Part shown: positions 10,413-19,228 of the stretch, piece after piece
Layout: every line of letters starts with the position of its first letter
Numbering within the stretch: the stretch's first letter is position 1
Source: Solen grandis
Taxonomy: Eukaryota > Mollusca > Bivalvia > Adapedonta > Solenidae
Direction of reading: 5' to 3'
NCBI GenBank assembly: GCA_021229015.1
Contig: CM037782.1
Location: forward strand, 65,809,325-65,873,324
DNA length: 64,000 nt
Made by a program: the position numbers and the translations under genes
Notes under the pieces: generated by a model
Told to the model about the DNA's origin: nothing
The model's database searches: none
The model's input: only the letters and a program-made list of their open reading frames with translations

Positions 10413-10970
10413 ACTCACCTGGCTTAACGAGCGGTCAAGGCTTGAAAAAGTATTGATATTATAGTATGAAAAAGATCCCGTATCTACCTGATACTTGATA
10501 TACGTAATATATACAAATATATAAATTTTCCTTATAGCCTACTTGGCTTATATGATTGGCAACAATATTAATGATGAATTATGAAATTAACTTGGGTAAA
10601 TCTACCTCACCTACAAAAATAACCCTAACTCAGCAGCCAAGAAAACCTAGGCCAAAAGCCTACCTAATGCCTAACTTAGTATTATATGTACACGCTACAG
10701 CTTTAAATGCGACCTAAGCAAACTGGTAACCTGCCTTCCGATCACAGAAGTGCATGGTACGGCAGTATCACGTAGGCTAGCTACCTTCCGATTCCCCAGG
10801 GGCTTGGTACAGTAGTGTCATCTAATACCTAGATACCCTAATTAAACTATATGTATACCAGGTAAGCTACCTTCCGATCACCGAAGTGCGTGGTACAGTA
10901 GCTAACCATTAAATATATCGCTTGCTGCATTGAACGAGAGACCAACCGATCTGACCGACTGCTTGCGCAA
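10413..10970 (-). other. Putative untranslated first exon (LTR leader or gene 5' UTR) ending at a donor
   Basis: Downstream of the TATA-type promoter at 10990-11020, minus-strand sequence runs through three related hairpins to a strong donor, AGCCAG|gtgagt (exon end about 10419). No long reading frame is present. This arrangement fits either the leader of an LTR-type element or a non-coding first exon. No paired LTR or primer binding site was found by eye. Confidence 0.3.
10731..10902 (-). other. Three tandem structured hairpins with covarying stems
   Basis: Three copies lie at 10731-10765, 10781-10815 and 10866-10902. On the minus strand each has an outer stem, then a GTACCA(N)G strand, an inner stem-loop, then (A)ATCGGAAGG closing the outer stem. 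The outer stem is CTGCC/GGCAG in one copy and CTAC/GTAG in the others. The inner stem is CAC/GTG in two copies (one with a TTCG loop) and CCCC/GGGG in the third. Loop strands are constant while the stems change in a compensating way. I do not recognise the motif. Confidence 0.55.
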
Positions 10971-10989
10971 GACTGACTATGAGGAGAGC

Positions 10990-11020
10990 AGCGCCTTATA
11001 TACCCCAAAACCACGTGACC
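10990..11020 (-). promoter_or_regulatory. TATA-type core promoter with upstream CACGTG box
   Basis: On the minus strand CACGTG (11012-11017) precedes TATATAAGG (10994-11002) in ggggtatataaggcgctgct. The TATA box would place a start near 10965-10972, just upstream of the three-hairpin region. Known type: TATAWAAG core promoter with an E-box. Whether it drives a host gene or a retroelement is not visible. Confidence 0.4.
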
Positions 11021-11044
11021 TTTCACAGACTGGTCCACTCACAG

Positions 11045-12079
11045 GACGATTCCATAATTAAACCAAATATTATAACAAAAGGGGTGATGGGTTAATTTTG
11101 CATCGACAAATATACTTTATAATACAAATTAACATTACTAAACTAATTAAATATGTAAGATTGACATTATTAAAGGACAATTAATCAAATATAAATGTAT
11201 TCAGACGTTATCCATGTATTCAAACTTACCTCGAAACAGCCAGCCTCGATTTCGCAATAATAGATTGGAAACCTTGGATTTACTCGTTGAAAATCGCAAC
11301 TTCAAACAAAGTTATATATTTTAAAGCTGTCTCGCCACTTAACAAACCCTCAAATATTTCCGATATCTTACAAATCAGTAACCTATATATTTCTAACCAA
11401 ATGATTTATTAAATAGAGGGAATTAGAAATAATTCAACTAACAGTAGATTAAAATGAAACTACCACAATGAACAGAAAAGGGCCAAAGGGGAAAATCATC
11501 ACACTATTTAGTGTGACAAGGCCCTTTCCAGTAGGAAACTTTTATTGCTTTGCACTACTCTTCTAAAGTGATGCTTTGTTATATTTTGCACCGAAAGAAA
11601 AAATGATACAAATTGCATTGACACAAAACCCACAATCACTTTGCTATAAATGGAATGTTGAACAGGGCAACTTACTCATAAGGGAATATGGCATCTGAAA
11701 ACTCTGACACATCCAAAATTATTTTCAAATAATTTCCTCCACACAATACACACTTCTCCAACCTACGGAAATACTTGTCAAAGCATGACCTAAATGCTTC
11801 TGTTGAATTTCACAGATTGTTTCCCAAAGGACTGTTCTGAAGATGTTAACCACTCATATATACTTGTTTTCTCATCGAACCTTTGCTGTAAGTGTCCATG
11901 ATCATGTAGTGTCTCTAATTTTGTTTTACACATTAATACACAAAGCTATATGGAATAGTGCTGTTCTAGTGTCATACTTACAGTTTTTGCAAAACAAAAT
12001 GTTCTCTACATCGTTTACAGAAATAATGTTAGATTTCAGCCTTGACCTTGAGAAAATGGCGCGATGTGGTACATTATTT
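11045..12079. other. No recognisable gene
   Basis: AT-rich sequence with only short open frames. A small perfect hairpin (cacactatttagtgtg, about 11500-11515) and a nearby 'aagggcc..ggccctt' pair are the only structure seen. Confidence 0.4.
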
Positions 12080-12084
12080 TAGTT

Positions 12085-12140
12085 AAGAATGTTTGTTTGT
12101 TTGTTGGGTTTAACATCCCACTGACAGTATTTCAGTCATT
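12085..12140 (-). repeat. SINE 3' tail fragment
   Basis: The sequence 'tttgttgggtttaacatccc-actgacagtatttcagtca' is the reverse complement of the 3' end of the full-length SINE at 16486-16818 (gactgaaatactgtcggtggg-acgttaaaccca). Only the tail is present. Confidence 0.7.
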
Positions 12141-12162
12141 TGAAATGTCTTTATATGATTTT

Positions 12163-12585
12163 TAGCTCACCAGAGTTGATCCCCCGAAAAATGAGACCCC
12201 TAGGGGGTCAGCTAGCATCTTATATAAGAAAATTTCAAAATTCTTCTTATGTGAAGTTTGTGGTCAGAATTTTTTTCCATTTAGCACAAATGGTCACCTC
12301 ATGAATGTCTTCTATAATTGCTAAAATGAAGTTTTCCTTTGAAAAATGAGGCTCCTAGGGGTAAGCTATTTTCCTTATATACTCTATAAAGAAAATTTTA
12401 AAAATTCTTCTATGAACCAGTGGTCAAAACTTAATTTCATTCGCCTCATGAATGTCTACCATAAATGCTTAAGAAAAGTGAGGCCCATATGGGGTCATAT
12501 TATTTCCTTATAAAAACGACTTGAATCGTTTTATATAAGAAGATGTACTCTGGTGAGCGATCTAGGGCTAAATGGCCCTCTTGTT
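12163..12585 (+). repeat. Short hairpin-terminated repeat element
   Basis: Starts tttagctcaccagagttgatcc and ends ggtgagcgatctagggctaa-atggccctcttgtta. Two to three ~140-bp internal units contain 'aaaaatgaggcccctagggg-tcagcta' and 'gaatgtcta.cataaatgc'. It has the same GGGC..GCCC subterminal hairpin as the copies at 2158, 8571, 27840 and 61040. Confidence 0.7.
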
Positions 12586-12589
12586 AAAG

Positions 12590-13145
12590 ATAGGTAAACG
12601 TGATTTGATGAAAATTGCCTGTGATGTTTATTGCATGAAGCTCTACCGAAGTTGTTCAAATGGTTCTGGTCTGTTGCATATCTGCAATCAACAGGAGTTA
12701 AAAATAGACTTTTAAAAAGAAATCTCCTCTGAAACCACAAGGCTAAAAGTTTATATATTTGGAGTGTGGCATTGTCTTATGAACCTTTACAAAGATTGTT
12801 CAAATCATGACCCTGGGTCAGAATTGGTCCCGCCCTAGGGTTCACTTGATTTTACAAAGACTACATGGGAAAAATTAGAAGAATCTTCTAGTCAGAAATC
12901 ACAAGGCCTAGAGTTTAGATATTTGGTGTGTAACAGGGCCTCATAGACCTCTACCAAGTTTGTTCAAATCATGGCCCTGGGGTTAAATTTCTTGTCAGAA
13001 ACCAGAAGGCTTGGAGTTTACTTATTTGGTGTATAGCATGGCCTAGTAGACCTCCACCAAGTTTGTTCAAATCATGGCCCTTGGTTCAAAATTGGCCCCG
13101 CCCACCCTTGGGGTCACATGATTTTACATAGACTCATATAGGAAA
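12590..13145 (+). repeat. Array of ~165-bp units, same family as 61200-61700
   Basis: Repeated blocks 'ccaagtttgttcaaatcatgg', 'aattggccccgccc..ggggtcac' and 'tcagaaaccacaaggcctagag' recur about three times. The inverse orientation of the same blocks fills 61200-61700. This unit is very common in bivalve genomes. Confidence 0.7.
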
Positions 13146-13157
13146 TAAATACAGTGA

Positions 13158-13245
13158 ACCTCGTTAGTCCGGACAGTTTGGTTCCTGGTAAATTTCCGGA
13201 TTAATGAATTTTCCGTTGTAACGAATCAACTCAGGAATCTTTTTA
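13158..13245. repeat. Fragment of an interspersed repeat
   Basis: The segment 'gaacctcgttagtccggaca..ccggattaatgaattttccg' has the look of a short dispersed element with inverted 'gtccgga'/'ttccgga' cores. Boundaries are not determinable. Confidence 0.35.
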
Positions 13246-13619
13246 TTTCTTTCATATTTTTGTGATGAATCCTTTGTGTGAATTCATATGTATTAAATAA
13301 ATATTTTGTATCTTTTAAAGAAGTAAAATGTGTAAATATATAAGTGATTTTAATTAAGGTTTTAAACTTGTTTTAATACCTAATTCATTTTTCACTAATT
13401 TAAACCATACTTGTTATCAATAAACTCTTAAAAGGAACAGAGACAAATAAGTAACTTTGTCCCACTTTTTCATCAGAATATATGAACAAAATTAAATGGA
13501 TTGAATAATTAAACATAACCTGTTGCCATCTTTTTTATAAAAAATATAGAAATTGATCTAAAATACTTGCCAAAAGAAAGAAAAAACATGGGATGGTCAA
13601 CTTTAACATCTCATCATAC
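13246..13619. other. AT-rich sequence, nothing recognised
   Basis: No exon, repeat unit or signal could be identified. It may be the 5' side of the LINE fragment that follows. Confidence 0.4.
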
Positions 13620-13900
13620 ATGCCGATACTATAATATGGCTTAAATTAGATAAACATTTTTTTAGATTGGACAATGATATATATTTATGCGGTGTATATA
13701 TTTGGGGAGAGGACTCTCCTACACACAACATTAGTCAGATTGATTTGTATGATTTGCTTGAGAGCGATATTTCTACTTTTAAAAGATTAGGTATCCTTAT
13801 GTAGTTGGGACTTTAACAGTAGGGTGGGAGATAGGGCGGATTTTATTGTTTATGACAGGGTTGATGATGATGGGTGACGTTTGTGTTCCAGATACGCCCA
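13620..13900 (+). pseudogene. LINE endonuclease (EEP) domain fragment, frameshifted
   Basis: Plus-strand reading gives IIWLKLDKHFFRLDNDIYLC, then GVYIWGEDSP and DLYDLLESDISTFKRLG. It then continues only after frame changes as YPYVVGDFNSRVGDRADFIV. The block GDFNSRxG is the conserved GDFN motif of apurinic-type endonucleases of non-LTR retrotransposons, and D(I/V)YLCGVYI precedes it as usual in that domain. The breaks are single-base: one at 'aggtatcc' and one where 'gggac' appears as 'ggac', then a stop at 'gggtgacg'. The fragment runs into the N gap. It is either a decayed copy or an intact one damaged by sequencing error. Confidence 0.7.
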
Positions 13901-14000
13901 NNNNNNNNNNNNNNNNNNNNNNNNNNNNNNNNNNNNNNNNNNNNNNNNNNNNNNNNNNNNNNNNNNNNNNNNNNNNNNNNNNNNNNNNNNNNNNNNNNNN
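13901..14000. other. Assembly gap (100 N)
   Basis: Exactly 100 N. It lies on the 3' side of the MGST3-like gene and may hide that gene's last exons as well as the rest of the LINE. Confidence 0.98.
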
Positions 14001-14335
14001 CCCCCTTCTTAATCAAGGGTTGTCCATAGGCGTCTGAAAATTTCCTTAGTTTATAATATTTTCCCATTTTTCCTATTTACCCCAATTTTTCTCTTTCCCT
14101 AAAATTCAGAAAATGACAGAATTTCTCATCAAAGTCAGGTATTAAGGCACCTTCCCCATTAAAATACACATACCTAAAATATGGTATATATGTATTTTAT
14201 TCTTTCTTATTTGCTGAGGGAGGGTATATCTTTTTCTACTGAATAATCAAATTAACATGCAAAATATGTTGTGAATTGTCCTGTCTTAAAAAGCATGTTT
14301 AACAATCTTTGATGGGTATAACTGAGCTAACTCAC

Positions 14336-14393
14336 AGGGTACTGCAATCCTCCTGCCAGAAGGAGAAACAAGAATGTAGCATTGCTCTCAACT
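14336..14393 (-). CDS. MGST3: MGST3-like, third coding exon (residues 69/70-88)
   Basis: On the minus strand the acceptor ttctttctgcatttcag precedes 58 bases: one base completing a split Gln codon, then 19 codons reading VESNATFLFLLLAGGLQYP, then the donor gtgagt. It aligns with the second transmembrane helix region of MGST3 (human LEVYPPFLFFLAVGG type). Glu71 completes the R-x-H-Q-N-x-x-E glutathione-site motif begun in the previous exon. The exit phase is 0, so about 55 further residues (the last two helices) are expected. None were found between here and the N gap at 13901-14000. Confidence 0.8.
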
Positions 14394-14669
14394 CTGAAAT
14401 GCAGAAAGAAAACATGTTGTAAACAATTCAATTTGATTTTTTAATAAAAATAATCTAGCTTAAAGGGTTAACACAGATGAAGAAAAAAATGCAGATACTG
14501 GTATTTATCTAAAGCCATTCAATGGCTGCTGTAAAAGAGACTTAAAAGTACATGTTTGTTAATTGTTATTTCAAAATTGTAATTGTTTCAGTGATCCAGG
14601 ATAAACCTGTCAAGGGCTCAAAATGCTACTGAAAAGCAATACATAGGAAATGATGATATTAATACTCAC

Positions 14670-14737
14670 TGATTCTGATGTACTCTCTGTATACAGTTGA
14701 ACTTGTGTCCTGGATCGCTGTGATAGACCTGAGGGTA
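14670..14737 (-). CDS. MGST3: MGST3-like, second coding exon (residues 47-69)
   Basis: The acceptor cttggtttcag is followed by 68 bases reading YPQVYHSDPGHKFNC and IQRVHQNQ (the last codon is split after CA), then the donor gtgagt. The string FNCIQRxHQN is the hallmark of MGST3-type MAPEG proteins. The Arg, His and Asn of this loop belong to the glutathione-binding region. Entry phase 0 fits the exit of the first coding exon, and the CA/A split codon fits the entry of the third exon exactly. The enzyme is expected in ER or outer mitochondrial membranes, as a glutathione transferase/peroxidase. Confidence 0.85.
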
Positions 14738-15079
14738 CTGAAACCAAGGGACAAGCATGAAACATTTTTTCAACTAAAACATTAATTGATAATGATTAGG
14801 CAATATACTATTTGCCTATAGTATTAGGTTGTCATTTTGTGACACTGAAGTTAAGGAGTTCTGTCTAAATTTCCATTTTAAGTAAAACATTTTGATCCAT
14901 TTTTTTTTTGTCATGGTACTTTTGATGGGTGACAACAATAAAAGTCATTAGTGGCAAACACATTTAAAAATCTTTTTCCCCCTCCAGGTTATAATTTAAA
15001 ACATATATATAAAAAATGACAAAGATTTGGAAAATATAAAATGCATTTTTTGTTTATTATGATATTAAAGATAACTTAC

Positions 15080-15217
15080 TGCAACTTCGTACTGCTTCCT
15101 TGCTTTGCCGACATTAATCGCCATCCACATGTTCAGGAAGACACTACCAACACCAGACATCACCACGTACCCATAGCCTTCTGGGAGGCTTTCTGCAAAC
15201 TTCGACATGCACGCCAT
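15080..15217 (-). CDS. MGST3: MGST3-like, first coding exon (residues 1-46)
   Basis: Begins ATGGCGTGCATG and reads MACMSKFAESLPEGYGYVVM, then SGVGSVFLNMWMAINVGKAR, then KQYEVA, before the donor gtaagt. The hydrophobic stretch at residues 16-35 is the first membrane helix, and VGKARKQYEV matches the conserved NV-x-KARKKYKV segment after helix 1 in MGST3. The upstream sequence, a run of T then ag just before AAATGG, is a plausible acceptor, so the 5' UTR is probably split by an intron. The joined exons give 88 of an expected ~150 residues. Known family role: membrane-bound glutathione S-transferase and peroxidase acting on leukotriene A4 and lipid hydroperoxides. Activity here is inferred. Confidence 0.85.
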
Positions 15218-16485
15218 TTCTAAAAAAAAAAGCTATACAATTAAATTTCAACTTAAAAAATAGAACTGCATTTGATTCAAACAACCTGTAACTGATAGTT
15301 ATATGGTAAATGCAAAATCATCTGAATTAAGCATTCAGAAAGTAATTGCTTTGCACGACTACATTAACACTCTGCTAATTGGATACCTAAACATAAACAA
15401 ACAGAAACAAAATCTTAAATTTCAGATGCTGTCAACTTAATTCTTTTCATATCGCGAGAATAGGATCTACTCAATTTTGAGTCTGACGATTACTGAAGAT
15501 ATAAAATAATCTTACAGCTTACTATTATTTCTGACTTGAGAGGAGATATTAAACATGTAGCATTTATAGCTATAGTAAAACACACGTGGCCATTAAATAA
15601 AAGAATAACACTGTAAGATAAACGGTTATTGCAACAGATATTCCATCATCAAGATTAGTCACGTTCACAAAAAGTTGAAAAACGTCTGCAAATTTCGAAA
15701 TGAAGTTGACCGTTTGAAACGCTGCAGATACACTGTCCACCATAAAACAATATTAATTGCAAATAAATGTTGAGAATAGATAAAGATTAAAACATTTTTC
15801 ACCGTTTTACTGTTCAAAAGAAGCTGTCAGAACCGAAAGTGATTAACTCTTGAAGGTCAAGTAATGTGAGAAGTCCCAGTCGGAATACCGGAAGTATGAC
15901 GCCGGTTTGAGGTTAGGATTATTTTGAACGAATAGGTTTTTTTGTTATTATCGTTATCGTCTACATTTGCGGTGGACCATATGTATACACAAATTTCGCA
16001 GTATCAAAAATAACCATTTTACACACACACAAGAAAGAAAAAAGAAACGAGTAAGATGAAAAACAATTTTTTTTTTTACATAAATCCGGTGCTCTATATG
16101 TGTATAAAGTTCCTACAAAAATTAATATGCGTAATGTTTTATTGATATTTTTTTTCAATTTTGTGACATTCAAATAATATTCAAAATAGATATAATCAAC
16201 ATAGTTCCCATGTGATGTCATAGGCACTGAGAGGTACTGACAACCATTTAGTTTGGCTAGAAATAATGCAGCCGAATCTGAGAATACCTACTCTTTTTAA
16301 ATCACCATTCAGTCTATGTTACTAAAATAATTGATACAGCTTTAATATGAAAATATTTTTTTTTGATAAACTCAAAGGAAAAAAAACCTTTTTAAGCTAA
16401 AAAGGTTTTTCTGTTTATTTCGATTAAGGATGAACCCATTTTTAAAAGGCCTATTATATTTTTCATAATGATTAAATTTTCATGA
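15218..16485. other. Upstream region of the MGST3-like gene
   Basis: No further exon was recognised. The likely promoter lies near 15880-15900. The rest is AT-rich with an 'acacacacaagaaagaaaaaa' tract near 16022. Confidence 0.4.
15885..15900 (-). promoter_or_regulatory. ETS-type site, possible MGST3 promoter
   Basis: CCGGAAGT (15888-15895 on the plus strand, ACTTCCGG on the minus) sits about 670 bp upstream of the MGST3-like start codon in a locally GC-richer patch (cggaataccggaagtatgacg-ccggttt). ETS sites of this form are common in TATA-less promoters of housekeeping genes. The link is positional only. Confidence 0.3.
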
Positions 16486-16818
16486 CCGCCGGTCCCGGTA
16501 GCCGAGTACTTATCGAGTCCGCCTCGGAATCGGAAGGTCGTGGTTTCGATTACCGGCCGCGACATATTAAAGACGTAAAATGTGGTACTGGTATAGCTCC
16601 TTTGCTTGGCGCCCAGCATAATTTATCAGGGTAGTTCAAGGACTGGTTGGCCCGGTGTCAGGATAATGTGACTGAGGGTGGTATCATGCCACATGTATAC
16701 GACGTGTTACTACAGTGTGACACCACTATATCTGTCTTAAGTAGACATCGTCTCAAAGTGACTGAAATACTGTCGGTGGGACGTTAAACCCAATAAAGAA
16801 AGAAACAAACAAAAAATG
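16486..16818 (+). mobile_element. Full-length tRNA-derived SINE (family A) with target-site duplication
   Basis: A tRNA-like head starts ggtcccggtagccgagtact (A-box region) and carries ggtttcgattacc as B box. A body contains ccggtgtcaggataatgtga and ggtggtatcatgccacatgt. The tail is gactgaaatactgtcggtgg-gacgttaaaccc followed by an A-rich (aaagaaa)n end. A 7-bp duplication TTCATGA flanks it (16479-16485 and 16819-16825). This is the best copy in the window. Fragments lie at 12085, 18630, 45118, 46599, 58838, 59046 and 62320. Confidence 0.85.
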
Positions 16819-18629
16819 TTCATGAAAAATTAAAAAAAAACATTTACATATTGTAGACAAACATAATGTGCAAATATATTGTGTAAAATAACAGTTAAAC
16901 GCATTGAAAATGTTAATTAAAATAAGCAATTTGTTATTTTAGATTGATGTCAAAATACTCTCATTGGGGTTAGATTATTTAACGAAGATAGCCTGTAATT
17001 CTAATTTGAAAAACCGACGTCGAATCACAATTTGTTTATATGCTACGTCACCAATTTATGAACTCGCTAACGGAGACATACAGAATGTCAATGGAAAATT
17101 GATGAGGCTATGAGGAATATGCAAATTAGTTATCTGTGTACTTTAGTAAAAGATTCTTTCTTATTTATTCCTTGTAGTAACGTTGTCGTCAACGAGTATA
17201 TACAGATTGCACCTCGCAAAATAATATGTAGCACACACACTTTGCTTTTCTGTCAGAAGATTGTACACTGATTTGGGAAGCATAATAGGCCTTTGATGTG
17301 CGTCAGGGAATTTATATGTATATAGAGTGCCTGTGTTGGTTTATTATTATTTATTTAACCTTATTTTTGTATATATCCCTATTAAAGGTGTTTTATCCTG
17401 AAAATATGAATTTCCAAGATCTTTTTAATGGGTTTTTGGAGCAGAAATAATGGAAATAAAAGAAAAAGATTTCTGGTACAAAACGATTCATATACAATTC
17501 CCATGAATTTACCAATTAATATGGCCGCCAAGAGTAGGGATGTTAACTGATTTTGGATCTAATGATATTCGTTCCTCATTTTGATAAAATAAATGGAAAT
17601 TTACCACAGTTTAGGTACAGTTTTGCTTTCATGATGTTGTATTTTATGGTAAGTAAGTATTTGATGTTTATGTATGTATGTAATTATAGATGACACTCAA
17701 ATGCTGCCATCTTACCAGAGACGTATCTTAATAATTATATACGTCTATGTTCAGACCGCTGTTCCGCTGATGACGTCAGAGAAGCAAGTGATATGCACAG
17801 CAGATTAATAACTCATACGCATTGTTATAGTCATGAACTATATATATACAATGTATATAGATATAGTAAACAAAGAAAAATATAGACTATTAGTCCGTGA
17901 CTCAAACGCCCTATAGCTATGTGGTCCATCTGGCCCCACCCACGTGGCTAAGACACCCTAGAATAATATGGAAGGACCGGACTCTGTCCACGATTACTCA
18001 ACAATATTTGTTTACACTATCAGCAGGTATAACACTTATTATATAAAGAACTAATTCACGAAGGTAACACACTCAATATGCATCATGTTCAATTACAGCA
18101 AAGTTTTGAAATGAAGAACATATTTTAGCTTTGTTTTATGTCTGATATTTTGACTGTCGGCAGAAAAAGTCTTATGAGCGGGAAATCAAAAACAAGCGTT
18201 GTTGATTTGCATAAATGCCGCAGCCGATTTAACTGCTTTGTATCACTACGCACAACGGATGTACTATACTGAAGTACTGAAGTAAGGGACGTCATTACTC
18301 ATTAGGTATGCAACGTATGAATGCAATCAGGGTCATGACCCTCACTCCGGATCATTATGAAACAAATCAAAATGCTCAAGACAAAGAGAGACTGTTGGCG
18401 GGGTTATCAGAAGATAAAGAACGATTTCAGCTGACATACTTATAACTAGAGTTACAGGAAAGCTTTTAGTGTTGCGTCATATGTCCTTCGCCTCTGTCGA
18501 GTTTGACGCTGTTGAAACGCTGGGTTTAGAATTATACTTATTTCATGTAAATCATGCCGACAGTCTCTCAGTGCTGTGAGAGCTTTGATTCTGCGTATGA
18601 CAAATACAGTACCGGCATCTCCAGAACAA

Positions 18630-18830
18630 TTGGTATGATACCTCACTCAGCCACATCAGAGATGTAAATACCTAGAGTATAGCTTCATGGCCACATTATC
18701 CTGACACCGGGTGAACACGTTCTTAAGCTACCATTAGTTGCTGCTCGCCATTTATACCCCACATATGCTATTGATATGCAACGGACAGGGATCGAACCCA
18801 CATCCCTTCGTTCCCATGACAACCTCTATG
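18630..18830 (-). mobile_element. SINE family A fragment
   Basis: 'ggccacattatcctgacacc-gggt' is the reverse complement of the body of the SINE at 16486, and 'agggatcgaacccacatccc' carries a reverse B-box-like GGTTCGATCCC. Confidence 0.55.
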
Positions 18831-18913
18831 TATGTATCCCCACTGATACCAAAATATATTGTATTTGAATAATTCCATTCAATGAATAATTGAAATTGTG
18901 CCAGTTTGTTCTT

Positions 18914-18914
<1 letters not shown>

Positions 18915-18945
<31 letters not shown>
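18915..18945. repeat. (GT)n microsatellite
   Basis: A run of about 15 GT dinucleotides. Confidence 0.95.
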
Positions 18946-18949
<4 letters not shown>

Positions 18950-19183
18950 AACATTGCGCGGTAGAAATCTTGTACCTCGGTTTGTATTTTTCGTTGTCAG
19001 GGTAAGAGTTTGGGTTTGAGTTCTTTTTTGTATGTAGGGTTTTTTGGGGGACTGAAATAATGCTTAGTTTCAATGTTTAATAATATACTGAGGTATACCT
19101 CAGAAAAATGTACCTCTTACTTTCAGATCAAGGTACAAACCGTAACAGTGAGATATGGGATACCTCGCTAAGAGTAATAAAAG

Positions 19184-19185
<2 letters not shown>

Positions 19186-19225
<40 letters not shown>
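19186..19225. repeat. (GT)n microsatellite
   Basis: A run of about 20 GT dinucleotides. Confidence 0.95.

Positions 19226-19228
<3 letters not shown>

Noticed and set aside
10731..10902. Hammerhead, hairpin ribozyme or SECIS identity for the three hairpins
   Set aside because: The required core sequences (CUGAUGA..GAAA, the hairpin ribozyme loop B, AUGA..GA) are absent.
17765..17780. TGACGTCA as a CREB-responsive promoter
   Set aside because: A single 8-mer in intergenic sequence with no adjacent transcription unit; expected by chance in long sequence.
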